A DNA stretch of 64,000 bases. It comes from Cryoendolithus antarcticus (Eukaryota; Ascomycota; Dothideomycetes; Cladosporiales; Cladosporiaceae). The translations under genes were made by a program, and so were the position numbers. Below the pieces are notes generated by a model that saw nothing but the letters and a program-made list of their open reading frames with translations, was not told the DNA's origin and made no database searches. This document shows, in pieces, positions 9,874-21,911 of this stretch (the first letter of the stretch is position 1; each line of letters opens with the position of its first letter). The DNA lies in the NCBI GenBank assembly GCA_002077065.1, contig NAJO01000011.1:395001-459000 (forward strand), read 5' to 3'.

Positions 9874-12584
9874 GCCTAGACAGCATAGCCCTGTTATACG
9901 AATGGTGGATTGCTATAATCGTCAGGGGTGTCTTTCTCGTTCCAGTGTCGCTGGTGTATTGAAAGTCAGCCGCAACGATAGTGCATTGCATTGTTGCTCA
10001 AGAGCACAAATGGAGTCAACTATTGGCAAGCCTCCGTGGCGGCATTTGGCGTAAGATACGATGCAGGGCATCAGGCACGAATAGCAAACGGCAGCGTCCC
10101 ACAAGGCACCTGCACGTCCATTGAAGAGGCGTTGGCGCCTGCCGAAAGAGAACTTACGGAGTGAACGGTCATCTCCATGCCAGCCTTGCAGACGCCCCCA
10201 GAGCGCTGTCATTGGCCGCTGGTGCGCACATCGCCGCGTAGCCATATGCGAGACAGCGAACATCATTGCTGGTCGAGCTCCAGACGAGCAACAGTCCGCT
10301 AGAGAGCTCTGACCTTGATACAGTTTACGCCTCAGCCGTAAGCGAGTGCATCAGTACCATAGCGGCAGTGATAGTCGAGGTAGGATCGCCTGCAGCTGAG
10401 GATGATCGACAACCTGCATGTTCCACAGTGTTTCGGTGCATGAAGGGTGCCGCTTCCGCCGCCAGCAGTCGAGATCGAACTCATGATTGGACATGGCTCA
10501 GGACTTTTGAGCCCTTGCAGAGCTGCAATGGTTCCCCGATCGATCAGCACTGACATAGAGACTCGGAGAGCGTAAGCGATTGCGGAGTCTGCCTCTGGAC
10601 CGTGGTTCCACACGTCAGATTCGCGTGACCTGGCTCACGGGTAATTCAAGGCTGTCAGGGCCCATGCGCATGCATCTCTTGCGCAACGGCCTTGCGAATC
10701 AGCCACCACGGTAATGGTGGCTTGGAGGATTCCGGTCTACAATGGTCCGATCATCTATCAGAGCGGGCATGACCTGGGTCTGAGATATTGTCGAACTGGT
10801 CTTGCGTCCGCGTTGTTTGCACCGCGATCGAGCAGCATAATGGGAAGGCATTGCTGCTGATGGTGAGCAGCCCCTTTCGAAGAGGACATCGTATTACTTG
10901 CCGTTGTGCAGCACCTACTACCGGACTAGTGCAGCAGAGATGCCCCGCCACAGATGGCAGTGTTGCGGATCCACCGGGTTGCCACGCTTGATCGTCCACG
11001 TACTCAGTCCGTCTATTCCAGCCAATGACGGCGATTAGCAGAAGCTTCAACGTGCAGGAACTAGTGAGCTAACCATGCGCACAGCCTCTGCGTTCATGCA
11101 ATACCAATATTCGTCGCTGTCGTGTCCTTGTCGCCTCACCTTAGAATTGAACAAACGCGATTGTACAGTACCTGACGTTGCGGATGACCTCCAACAATAG
11201 AATGAAGGCTTGCGGGTGTTTTAGCCACACGTCCCAGAAAAGACCACGATCCCTGCCGTTCCCACGGATATACGTCCACCCGGGCCTCCACGTCTGCAGC
11301 TATCTCGCCGGATGTCGACCGGAATGACGAAGCAAGTGCGATCCACCGACGTCCTACACACGGAGCTACAACTTGTGTACTGCGACGAAAGAGACCATAG
11401 GTGGACGACTGCTGGACAAATATCACGATCGATGGACGCATCTCTGCGACCTATGAGTGAACTTTCGTCTTTTGAAGCCTCCAATGGAGCCAAAATCCGC
11501 GCTCCCTCATGAAGCGGTCAAGACGACGTCTGTTGAACAGTCTGTGTCGCACAAAGGCCACGAACGCCATACACACAGCATGAAGAAGTCAGATCCATTC
11601 ATAGATCTGCCAGACGACTTCAACAATACCCAAGCATATCCGAGCGATGTTCATGCCGGAAATGCGGGAACGTCGCCATTGCTTTTCGCCGACGTACGCT
11701 TCCTCTGCCTGTGCACCATGACACCGTCAAGCGAGCTGACAGCCAGCCTTCCGTAGCTTGTGCTCGCGCCCGTGAACATGATCACATTCCTACTGGCGCT
11801 CGCCTTCGTCGATCGCTCGCAAAGACAGTGGCGCCTGTCACAGCACGCCTCGGAATCCCGATCAGTCTGGGCCCGCTTGTCACACTGGTCCCTGCGTGGA
11901 CCCGAGCCATATCAGGACCCCAGCAGCACGAAGTGGCACAACATTAGCGACTCGGATGATCGACAGCCTGCCGGCCCAGGCCAGCGTTCCGGGTCGTCGT
12001 TCGATGGCTGGTATGCACGCAAGAAACACAGGGCGATGGCAAGGCTTGAGATTGGTGACGCTCTGGATCTACGCCATCGTGTGTTACTCATTCTCGTTGC
12101 ATGGACCGTGTTGGGAGGGATGGCGTTGGTGTGGCTATTCAACTTCACTAGTCGTATGTATGGTCGACTGATGGCTTGACAAATTACGCAATCGATGAAA
12201 CTTTCTCGCTTCCAGGTACCCGCTGAGCGACACTGCTTTCTCCGTCGCCGCATGCATGCCAATACGCCCCAGGAAGCCGAGAACTCTAATTGATGGATGA
12301 ACATGACTTGAGCAGATCTAGACCTGCCCGGAAGCGCGAGCAACAGGTATGGCAATGCCGACGAACATCGCTCAAAGTCACGCGCTGTCACGTGTACGCG
12401 GGCATTGAGGTCCACTGCCTTACGCTCTACGTGACCGAGAGAACAGGGGAAGGTAACGGCACCTACCTGGCACACTGCTAATGCCTGTTCTCGATGGCAT
12501 CACGAGTATCGTTCATGATTTGGCTACCGAAAGCTCTCTGCACGTTCACAGACGAGCAAGCTGCCTCGCCTCGTTCCCATCAAG
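9874..12584. other. Gene-poor 2.7 kb stretch
   Basis: No recognisable protein, RNA gene or repeat. One weak open frame (11778-12179) is listed separately. Reading frames are short in all six frames, unlike the rest of the window. Confidence 0.5.
11778..12179 (+). CDS. Weak hypothetical ORF with one membrane segment
   Basis: ATG at 11778 opens a frame of about 133 aa. A single hydrophobic stretch lies near the C-terminus (V-L-L-I-L-V-A-W-T-V-L-G-G-M), preceded by a hydrophilic Ser/Arg-rich part. I do not recognise it. It could be a relic of the small membrane family found elsewhere in the window, but neither its intron nor its Trp signature is visible. It may equally be a chance ORF. Confidence 0.25.
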   Translation: MITFLLALAFVDRSQRQWRLSQHASESRSVWARLSHWSLRGPEPYQDPSSTKWHNISDSDDRQPAGPGQRSGSSFDGWYARKKHRAMARLEIGDALDLRHRVLLILVAWTVLGGMALVWLFNFTSRMYGRLMA

Positions 12585-14263
12585 TCAATCGACAATCACC
12601 TTGTCCTCCAGCTCTCCGTAGTGCTCGAAGAAGCTGTCGAAGAGATTCACGCCATGCTCGACGTCGTATGACCCGCAGGTTTCTCGGATGGAGTGCATCG
12701 CAAGCTGAGGGTTGCCGACATCAATGGTCCTTGCGCCAAGTTTCGCACTCAGCATTGGTCCGATGGTAGAGCCACAGGGCGAGTCGTTCTTGACGACAAA
12801 TAGCTGCAACGGCACACCAGCGCCCTCATCCTTTGACTTCGAGCCGGGAGCTTGGTATGCAGCAGGCTTCGCACGCTTGGCGCACTCGTGTAGCAGGACT
12901 ATGCCAGGCGAGTTCGTGGCGTATCGCACGTTCGCGTTTATCTTGATGACTGTGCCGGCGTTCATCTCTGGTCGGTGCGACGGCTCATACTTGCCACTGT
13001 AGTTTGGGTTCACGCTGTGTGCCATGTCAGCCGAGACTAAGAACGACTTCGCAAGAGTCTCCTCGTATGCGGTTGAGTTGTCTTCTGACGTGGAGACTTT
13101 GTCGTAGGACTTATCGCTCGCACTCGATCCTGGTGATGTAGAGGACGGTAGACATGACAGGCGCCGGACGATATGTGGTAGCATGCTGCTATCAGCACCT
13201 TGGGCCGAGGTCGAGCCGATCTCTTCGTGATCGAAGCAGGCGATGAGGCGGATAGTGGAATCGTTCTTGAGTGCAGAGGGTGATGACAATGATTGTATGA
13301 TACCTTCCACCGCGCAGTATGTCATGCCGAGGTTGTCCAGTCGTGCCGAGAAGACGAACTCGTTGTTGAGACCTCCGATCGCTGCTGGTTGTGTGTCGTA
13401 AAGTACTAGCTCAAAGTCAAGTACATCCTCTGCAGCAACACCCGCCTCCCCAGCAATCAAGTCGATGAGGTACGGGTGGTGTCTTTGCGTGGGTGTCTGC
13501 AAGGGCTGGAATGATGCACTCTTCTCAGCTTCAGCCTCAGCCTTCTTCGTATCTTCCGCCGTCTTGCCAGTCCGGTTGAGCTCAGCAGATACAAGCCCGG
13601 CGATGGGGAATAGCTGTGCTTCCTTGTTGAACTCGAACGGTACGCTACCACCAAAGTGCACCGCGAGATTCGGTATCCGGCATATAGGTCTCGAGATCCT
13701 GACGAGCTTTTGCTCCATCACACCGTCTTTTCCCTTGACCATCACCCTGCCTGCTACGCCCAGGTCACGGTCGAACCATGTGTGCCACATGCCTCCACCG
13801 TACGTCTCTACCGCAATTTGGAGAAAGCCGTCGCCAGATCGCTTTGACACAGGCTTGATGCGCAGGCATGGCGAGTCGGTGTGTGCTCCAACCATTCCCA
13901 CTGGGTTTCCTGGCTTCCATGCATCGCCAATGGCGAAAGCCACGATCGTGCTCGCATTTCGAGTCAGGTAGTATTTGCCACCAGGTTGGAGCGCTGATGT
14001 CCATGGATCGCGTTCCTACGTGACATCTTGTCAGTATGCCGTTCCTCAGCCGTAAGGCAACAGCGGGAGAAGACTACCTTGATCTGCTTGAAGCCAGCGC
14101 CGTCTAGCCTTGACTTTGCGGACTGCACAGCGTGGAACGCTTGGTTATGTCAGTTCCCAGCCTTTCAAGACCTCACATATACTCCTCATGACCTACGCGT
14201 TGGAGATGCATTGAGAAACTCGACGAAGTCCTCCGCCCGCGATTTTGATGCTCCCTTGGCCAT
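12585..14263 (-). CDS. Aspartyl aminopeptidase, peptidase family M18
   Basis: Three exons, 14263-14197, 14139-14078 and 14015-12585 (introns 57 and 62 nt), encode 519 aa. The joins restore S-P-T-P-F-H-A-V, the usual N-terminal block of M18 enzymes. Metal and active-site regions are visible: G-A-H-T-D-S-P, F-D-H-E-E-I-G-S, D-M-A-H-S-V-N-P-N-Y, and the C-terminal M-H-S-I-R-E. These are cocatalytic zinc aminopeptidases that remove acidic N-terminal residues (human DNPEP, yeast Ape4). A Ser-rich insert follows I-V-R-R-L. It is divergent from the DUF202 gene. Confidence 0.95.
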
Positions 14264-14540
14264 TGTACGTTGATTGCGGACAAGCGTAGTCAGTAGCTCC
14301 ACGTGATGACTTTCTAATCGAGGTCGTATGGACAAATGCAGCAGAGATACTTTATGTAAGCGACCAAAGAACAGGTTCGACTTCATGGACACATGTGATG
14401 TGAGACGAACCGTGGTAAGTAGCGTTACGAACCAGAGCTCCAGGTGGAGCTGCCTCATGCGGCCTAGTCTATGTTTTGGGAGCTCTCCCAAATCTCAAGC
14501 ACTCTGGCCAACAAAAGGCTGCCTATCCACGCCCGACATA

Positions 14541-14978
14541 ATGTTTGGCCGCCTTACCTCAATCTTGCGCGTGGAGCCACTGAAGAACACTGGATCGGTC
14601 GCCCGAGACCTGCTAGCAAGCGAGCGAACATTCCTCGCTTGGGCGCGAACTGGCCTTGGCTTCATCGCTCTCGGAGTCGCCCTGGAGAAAGTCGAGGCAT
14701 TCGCTGCGATTTCTCCGGCATTGCTACAGCTGGAGAACAACAACACGAAGCTCGCTGCTGGTGTGCTGGTCGGCAGCGGTAGCTTGTGCGTCGCTCACGG
14801 CACTCAGAGATACTTCAGCACCATGCGAATGCTGAGGGAAGGTATGTTCCGACCAAACGTGCCGGGCGTAACGCTCATGGCTGCGACGTGCATTGGCATC
14901 GCGTTTGCTGGTACTCTGCTCGTGCTTGAGAACGATGGAGGTCGGAAGAGCATCGCTAGACGTCAGGCGACTCGATGA
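14541..14978 (+). CDS. DUF202 (YidH-like) membrane protein
   Basis: From ATG 14541 the frame gives 145 aa. The family block N-T-G-S-V-A-R-D-x-L-A-S-E-R-T-F-L-A-W is followed by three hydrophobic segments (about residues 33-50, 70-88 and 112-130), which is the DUF202 layout. An in-frame ATG at 14457 would add 28 residues. The function of the family is unknown. It is transcribed away from the aminopeptidase gene. Confidence 0.8.
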   Translation: MFGRLTSILRVEPLKNTGSVARDLLASERTFLAWARTGLGFIALGVALEKVEAFAAISPALLQLENNNTKLAAGVLVGSGSLCVAHGTQRYFSTMRMLREGMFRPNVPGVTLMAATCIGIAFAGTLLVLENDGGRKSIARRQATR

Positions 14979-15509
14979 ACCCGCCGTCAGCTAGTCTGAC
15001 TCACCAAGGGCTGCCGCATGTCTGTCACGACTGAAGATGACCTCGAGCGCTCGATAGAGAGCTGTTCAAACTGGCCACGTCGGGAGTGAGTCGCTCGCTT
15101 TCCATCCTGGTCGAAAAGATCTCGATCGCAGCTTATGCCATCTCTGGTCGCGGCGCTTGTCGATCAGAGCTGAGACTCGCTTCGCCCAAGAATTGAACCT
15201 CAAGCGGCGAGCAACCTCGCCATATACAGAGTCTGTGGGATCCCGGAGAGCGCCGACCCATATTCAAGGGAGATTTCAAGCATCTTCGGTTGCTGCAGCC
15301 AGCACTAGGGCTAGAGCTTAAGCTGCCCCGCTAGTAGACCAGTACTTCCGAACTTCGTAAGATACAGCTACCCGCGGACACAGGCTCACATACTACTTGC
15401 ACAGAACAGAACACACTGTCGGTGACATGAGTCTTCACTATCTTTTTGCACATACACGACATCTTAGATAAAAATTGAGCGACGCCACTGCGCGCCAACA
15501 CTCGATACG
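14979..15509. other. Intergenic, nothing recognised
   Basis: About 530 nt upstream of the first small membrane gene. No ORF, RNA gene or repeat seen. Confidence 0.5.
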
Positions 15510-16069
15510 ATGGCAAGTGTAGTAGCGCGCGACGAAGGATTCGGCCCTCAAGTCGGGAGTCTTCTTATGGGCATCCTGGTCTACTTGGCTATCGTCGTCC
15601 TCACTATTATCGCCAGCACTGCGCTCACGTTCTACACATGGGGACTAGCCATCGGCTCTGCGCGTCTCATAGGTAGCCAGCCCTTGCTGTCAGTCCACGC
15701 AACGCGCCTGACACATCCGCAGGTCGGAACCTTGACCTCAACAGCCTTAGCGGCCAAGTCCTATCCATTCTCGTCATCATCCTGCCTATTGTGAACGCCG
15801 TCTTCGTCTTCACTGATTTCAGTCCAATAATGCCTAGCGACAAATCGTGGCGAGCGACGTTCTGGAGGCTGCTAGAGAAGCTCGGGGTCTTGGCCGCATC
15901 ACAGGTCGCTGCTTTCGCTACATTAGCAGCTTTGCTAATCGCGTCCATTTGGCTATACCGGGGAATGCGAGAAGCACGCCGCATGTATCACGAACGCCAT
16001 GGCGAATCAGTCAGCAAGCAAAGTGCCGAAGAGACTGGACTTGTCGAAACGCCTCCAGACGAAGCATAG
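15510..16069 (+). CDS. Small three-segment membrane protein, family copy 1
   Basis: Exons 15510-15672 and 15723-16069 (intron 50 nt, GTAGCC..CGCAG, phase 1 in a Gly codon) encode 169 aa. Hydrophobic segments lie at about residues 17-45 (exon 1), 66-86 and 106-132 (exon 2). A hydrophilic tail rich in Arg, Glu and Ser follows. K-S-W-R-A-T lies between segments 2 and 3. Gene layout and the Trp signature match the neighbour at 16549 and the copies at 50.9-62.5 kb. Exon 2 has L-P-I-V-N-A-V..F-T-D-F, close to I-P-S-V-T-A-V..F-T-G-F of the neighbour. No known family was recognised. Confidence 0.75.
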
Positions 16070-16548
16070 TGACTTTGTACGCCAGATTTGCGAAGAAACG
16101 GAGCCGAATGAGGAAGCAACGACTCGGCAATCGATAATCAGCATGAAGCTTTCAACTATCGAGATGATCTGATGAGTCAGCACGTCGTGACATCCCGGTA
16201 CCTTGTCACATGCCAAGACCAACAACTCCATCTGCCTAACTCTGTAGATGGTATGCGTCTTGGATCGAACGGCAGAACGCCTTATGCGTTCCTGTTCCAA
16301 GCGGCTGGCTTCTTTAGAGACCGACGAGCTCCACTTCCATTAACAAACACGGCTGTAGATTGGAGTGGTACAACACTTCAAAGCACGCGACATGCACAGC
16401 CTCTTGCAAGTACTCTCGTCCCTTGGACCTGCTATTCTGCACGGTTAACCCGACGGCTAGCTGAGACATAAACTCAAGGTACGGATGTTGTCCAGGATAT
16501 TAGCGCTCGAAGATCACGCAGCAAACGTCTTGGGAAGTACACAGCGGC
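16070..16548. other. Spacer between two paralogous membrane genes
   Basis: About 480 nt. No extra family copy or other gene was recognised. Confidence 0.5.
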
Positions 16549-17093
16549 ATGCAGTCTCGCCTGCAAACATTCACGGCAGCGCTGCCCATAACAAGCGCGA
16601 CTGATGGACCACTACTTCGCCTGGTCAGCGTACTCACGGGCATAGCAGTCTACCTCGCCATAGCCAGCCTCGCACTATGCAGCAGCCTAGCACTCACGAT
16701 ATACGTCTTCGGCCTCCTCGTTCTCGGCTTCATCCTGACAGGTCAAGGACCCACTATACCGTCCAGAGTTCATCCCGCTCACCAAGGCCAGGTCACGAAG
16801 TGGACTTCGAGCAGAGAAGCGGGAAATTCATCTCCGCCTTTGCTTCTGCGATTCCGTCAGTCACCGCCGTCACTTTGTTTACGGGTTTCGAGACGGCAAG
16901 TACGTGGGGTGCGACTCTCGGCGCACTGCTGCATCGGCTCGGACTTGGTATTGCGTGGCAATTCGTCTTGTATACGGCTCTAGCACTCGTCTGCATGTTG
17001 CTCCACTGGATCGTTAGAAGCCTGCGTGGTTGGGGTAGAATTTTCACAAGCGTGGAGCACGATGTTGAGGCGGCAGACGACGACACGAAGTAG
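16549..17093 (+). CDS. Small three-segment membrane protein, family copy 2
   Basis: Exons 16549-16741 and 16792-17093 (intron 50 nt, GTCAAG..GCCAG, phase 1 in a Gly codon) encode 164 aa. Hydrophobic segments lie at about residues 25-63, 74-95 and 109-135. The tail is acidic (E-A-A-D-D-D). The signature S-T-W-G-A-T lies before segment 3. It is a tandem paralogue of the gene at 15510, with the same strand, intron position, intron length and order of segments. Function unknown; a membrane location is predicted from hydrophobicity only. Confidence 0.75.
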
Positions 17094-17727
17094 CGTAGCA
17101 GCCAGGGACCCTCGCGATGGCGGAGACGATGCTCGAGGATAGTGTGTGACTTCTCGAAGCATCGCGGCCAGGTCTGTGACGGGATCATTCGAGATGGGTA
17201 ATCATGTTCGTCGATAAAGTCCACACCTTTGCCAGTACTCTCACCGGTGCACAAATGGTAAGAGTGACATGATGTGCGAGGTCTTGCATCGGCTTGCCGA
17301 AGCCAATAGCGAACAGAGCCCGAGCTGCGCAGCCAAAAAGTCCTACGCGGCTTCGTAAACGTGACAAAATGCGTTTGCATGGCTAGTGGTCCTACGAATA
17401 AGAGTATGCCGGGCTGCGCTTTGATGGACTTACGCCGGATGGCGACGATTGCTCGAGAGATGGCTGAGAGTCCGCATGATCGATGAGGCCGCACGACGCG
17501 AGATGGAAGCACGCGTGACACGGCAGTGTACTGAACCTGATGTTAAGTCGGTCGTGGCTGCAGCTGCCATGGACATGAACTGAGCCTAAGATCTACGGTG
17601 CTGTCGAGTCGCTTCCTCTTGTAGTCCACAACTCGATGAAGCGGTATGCCTGTCACGAGATTCAGTCTAATTTACTCATCAACGATATCAAGGCGCTCAG
17701 CTGCTTTGCCCCAATAATATTCAAACG
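17094..17727. other. Intergenic, nothing recognised
   Basis: About 630 nt between convergent genes. A 243-codon minus-strand frame over 16793-17521 overlaps exon 2 of copy 2 and has no domain, so it is treated as chance. Confidence 0.5.
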
Positions 17728-19186
17728 CTAAGCGACAAACAAGACCACCTCCCCCCTATCATTCCTCCTAACCCGCAGATTCTTCCACAACTCCTTATCC
17801 TCGTCTTCCTTCTCGCCATCGCGGCTAGCTCCAACCTCTCTATGAAACCGCTTCAATGCCTTGTTGATACTCAACCCCCTCTCGCTATCCGGCCCCTTGT
17901 TGACGAAACTCATGAACAGCTCCGCCTTGGAAGTAAAGTGATGGCCGACCTGATTCGAGGAAGTGGGCTGTACCGACTGCGGTCGTGGAGCGAATTCGAC
18001 TACGGCTTTGCTTGGTTTGGACTTGGAGGCGCGGGAGACGGAGCGATCGGGCGAGACGGTCGAGGAAGGGGAGTGATGTCTTCGATGGGATGCGTGGCGG
18101 TCGTCATCGTAGAGTTGGGACTCGCGGTCTTGGCGGGTTGTCGAGGAGACTTCTGACCGGGGTTTGGAGGTGGTGGCAGTTGTGCTGTGACTACTCTTCC
18201 GCTTTTCCTTCTCCTGCTTCCTGACATCCCGTTCGCTCTTCTCCCGCTTACTTCGTTTCACGGGACTGATTGGCGTTGGGCCAGCATCAATCCGATCCTC
18301 ATAGAAGCTCCCATCCGTAACTAGCTTGCTCAGACCGCCAGTAAGACCAGAATGCAACATCCTCTGCCCACTCCCCGGCGCATCGCTCATCTCATTCCCT
18401 CTCGAGCTCGGCTGTTTCGAAGCCGACAGATCCAACTCATCGACCTGCTGCCTCTTCCTCTTCTTATCGCTCTTCCCCTCCTTCTCCCTCCTCTCTTTCT
18501 TCGGCCCAGGCGTGACGAAAGGCGGTGGCATCAGCGCGCTCTGCTGGCTTTCGAGCATATTCTGCATGCTATTGTAGCGTTCAAACGTCGGGTTCACGGG
18601 ACTGTCGCCGTAGGAGAAGCCATGTTGCAAGTACTGTGTGCCGTTTCCGTTAGAGTACTGCGAGTACTGGCTCTCCGCTCCAATCATCCTGCTCTCATCC
18701 ACCGCTACAGGCGCAGCCTCCGTGACAAGAAAGTCAAACACATTCACGCCCTCCAAGCCCCGCTCATCGGCAGCGGGCGGCGGCGTAGGGGCGCGAGGCG
18801 GCACATTCAGCACTGCCACCGCCTGCGACTCCCCGCCATCATCCACCGCATCCTCGACGTACGCGCCAGGCGGATACCGCATCACCTCCTGCGACTGCGA
18901 GTGCTGTGGGGTATTTTGGCCTCTCTTTGACTTTTTCTCCCTATACAGCGCACCCTGATACTTCTGCGCTTCGGAGATACAAGCCGTGTGGGAGCGGTAA
19001 TCAGTGCCGTGGAAGTGCACCATGCAGTCTAGACAGGTGTAGGAGGCGCCGTGGCATTGGTTGCGATGGGGGTCGAGTTTCTTTTTCGTGAGGACGTCGC
19101 CGCAGGCCTAGGGACCCAAGTGTATCAGTATCAGGGAAACAGTAGTGTAGGTCTTAACGACTTACCTCGCAAGAAAACGACACCAT
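17728..19186 (-). CDS. LYAR: LYAR-type C2HC zinc finger protein
   Basis: Exons 19186-19166 and 19107-17728 (intron 58 nt, GTAAGT..CCTAG, phase 0) encode 466 aa. The seven-residue first exon M-V-S-F-S-C-E joins A-C-G-D-V-L to form the LYAR zinc finger, with further ligands in H-R-N-Q-C-H and C-L-D-C..H-F-H. The middle is disordered, with Lys/Arg-rich segments suggesting nuclear or nucleolar location. The C-terminal block F-M-S-F-V-N-K-G..L-W-K-N-L-R-V-R-R is the second conserved region of the family. LYAR proteins act in nucleolar ribosome biogenesis and transcription. Confidence 0.92.
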
Positions 19187-19655
19187 CCTGTCTTGTAGTT
19201 ATCTCCCTTCCTCTATGTTCCAGTCCCGTGCCTCAGTCAATCACACTCCCACGCGCCCTCTGGTTCAGTACTGCAGGGGCGCAGGTCACAGGGGCAGGCG
19301 GGGTGATCGCAGGTCTGGCGCGAACGATACTGTACGCGAGACAGTGTATTGCGTGTTGGATGCAGAGAGTTGCGACCAATGATGATCAAGTGTTTCAGAA
19401 TGTGAGAAGGACATCGAGGCGCGTGCTATTTTGACGTGCATGCGCTAGCGGGGAGTTTGTGGGTGGTGGCGGTTGTTCGAGCTGTGTAGGGGACGTTTAC
19501 TGCATCAGTGACGCACCGATGGCGATGGTCTCGCATAGTCGAAATACAGCCTGGATGTCATACTGATCTATTGCGTCGTCTACATCTAAAGCGCCGTGCT
19601 AATCCAACATCGTTCCTCAACCCATCGCTCAAACGCAGCAAATTCCGTGAAAACA
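19187..19655. other. Intergenic, nothing recognised
   Basis: About 470 nt between the start of the LYAR gene and the end of CDC6. Confidence 0.5.
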
Positions 19656-21591
19656 TTAGATCAACAGTGCATCACCCTCCAAGATCTCCTTCAGCAACGC
19701 TCCACCCGGCCCATCAAGTGCCGCACCCAGCTCCTTCTGGCTTACCACACTTGCAACTCTTCGCTCATCACCAGTCATCGCCATACCACCGGATCCTCCC
19801 TTTCCCTTCCTGCCTGGTGTCTTGCTCGGAGTGATCGCTACAAAGCTGCCATTCTTTCCGTCTGCGCTTTGCACTAGGGAGAGTGTCTCCAGCCCCGAGA
19901 CGACGTCCCGAAATTCGATGTTCGAGAGCGGATGAAGTAGCTTCTCGCGCGTGCAGAGCTTGGTGTAAGCCTCGAACAGCTGTCTGATGCTCGGGGCAGA
20001 CTTGTTAGACTTTGTAGGAGTGGAGAGATAGGCTGTGATGTCGGTCTGTGAGGCGCGATTCCTGGCTTCCAGGGCTGAGAGGGCACAAAGTACTGCCTTC
20101 TGCTGGAGGTTCAGAGTGGAGAGTCGTTGCGTAGTGCTGTTGCTGAAAGCCAGGGAGGTGACTTTGGCCATGTGCGCGATAGTGGCTTTGGGTGCGGTCT
20201 CAAAGGTGTAGATTGCGGTGCCGCGGGGCTTGAGAGGACTCTTCGCTGGTAAACGAGGAGCAACAGGTGAGGAGAGGTTGATGTTCTCCATCAGGGGCGT
20301 CTTTGACGGGCTCACAGCACTTGCAAGCCTTGCATCCTTCTCCTTCGTCTCTTGCTCAACCAAGTCAATAGCGCGACGGCAGATGTCGAATGCTTTGCGC
20401 AAGTCACCAGACTGAGTAGCCACCTTCTTCGCGCAGAACTGTATCGCTGCTGGGTGAAGAAATGGCAGATCGGTAGTAATTGTCGGCGCAAGACTTCCCA
20501 GCTTGGCTGTCAGGACCTGTGCGATCTGAGCTGCGCTGTAGGGCATGAATGGTAGCAGCTCGGGCGTCAAATTTCGACTCTTCAGTCGTGGGAGGAAGCG
20601 GTCCGTCAGATCCAGTGCGTTCGCAATGCCGATCAGCGATAGCCGCGAGTCTGGCTGCATTGACCACTCGAAGAGGCTGTACAGCAGAGCCAAATCCAGA
20701 TCGACCAGGCAGTCCACCTCGTCGAGTATGACGAGGTAATTCGTCACACTCTGCTCGTTCGCTGTCATGAAGGTCTTCTGCAGCGACTGGAAGCCAGCAT
20801 CTTCACTGAGGTCCAGATCTTGTGCAAGCTTCTTGCTCAGATCCTTTGCGGTTCGTATGCTCATGCAATTCACCACTGACATCTTTACGCCCTCGATTTC
20901 CTCACAGCTCTGGCACACCTCGTCGATCAGAGCGCTCTTGCCCGTTCCTGGCGGCCCTGATACATAGAGACACCCAGCAGCGTCCTGCGTTCTGCATCGA
21001 GCCGCGAAAGCCTCCAACTGCCGCCTCTCCTCATCCCGTCCGACAAGCTTGCCAGGGTTCGAGCTCCGAGAGAACAGCTGACGTGCGACATTGTACACTG
21101 AGATGGCTGCTGACGGTGTTCCGGGGGTGCGAGGTGTCTTCGGCGTGAGCTTGCAGCCTCCTACGATGATCCGGTGCCGAGGCGTGATGGGAACTTTCTT
21201 CGACAGCGCATCGCGGTGTCGTGGAGTGCTGGGATCCGATATCGCCTGCTTCGCGTCTTGGTAGATGTCGACTGCGCCCTTCGTGGCTTTGAAGTGGGCG
21301 CTGATCTTTGGCGAGGCGGAGACAACGCGTTCGGATGTCGCGGCATGCTTTGCGGGTGTGGCCTTGACAGCGCGTAGTTTCTTCGTAGGTCGCTCATCGT
21401 CGCCTGCATCATGTGATACAAATGGGTTCTCGTTCGCATCATTGGCATCATTAACGACTATCCGTCGCTTCGCTGCGCGTGTCGAGACTGCTGTGCGGAA
21501 GGTCAGCTACTTTGTCCCCGCTGTGAAGACTGTCTTGTCCTCTCGCACCTGCGTCCTCAACACTGCTCCTAGTGCGCTTTCCCAATGCCAT
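19656..21591 (-). CDS. CDC6: Cell division control protein Cdc6/Cdc18
   Basis: Exons 21591-21549 and 21490-19656 (intron 58 nt, GTGCGA..CACAG, phase 1) encode 625 aa. The N-terminus is disordered and basic with repeated T-P-R, T-P-K and T-P-G sites suited to CDK control. The AAA+ domain has Walker A G-P-P-G-T-G-K-S (residues 193-200) and Walker B L-V-I-L-D-E-V-D (near 271). A C-terminal winged helix follows. Cdc6 works with ORC and Cdt1 to load MCM helicase at origins. The long frame has no internal ATG near the AAA+ start; the spliced first exon supplies a good start. The gene is divergent from the aminotransferase, with 320 nt between starts. Confidence 0.93.
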
Positions 21592-21911
21592 CTTGTCGTT
21601 GCCTACGGGACTGACTGTGACGACGAGGCAGTAGCTTTGTCCAATGCAGAGCAGGTGCAGAGTGTGTGTTGTAAGTGCAAGTCAAAGACGGTCTGTCCTT
21701 TGCACTTTACGAAAGCCAGGTCTCGTCGCGTCTCCGTACGCGCCGTCCACTAGCGCGTTCCGGCAGATTTCCACCGACACCGAGCTCGCAATGTGGGGTA
21801 CAGCGAAGTCGGCTGTTCACTTGTGCATGATGACCAGAATTTCGAGTTGACAGCTCCACTCAGGTACACAGTTCCTTCAAGGTGCAACCTGACCAGTATA
21901 CGAAATACGAT
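21592..21911. promoter_or_regulatory. Shared divergent promoter region of CDC6 and the aminotransferase
   Basis: The two start codons are only 320 nt apart and point away from each other, so this interval must hold both promoters. No specific site was identified with confidence. Confidence 0.5.

Noticed and set aside
16793..17521. 243-codon minus-strand ORF
   Set aside because: It overlaps exon 2 of a membrane gene on the other strand and has no domain or plausible composition.
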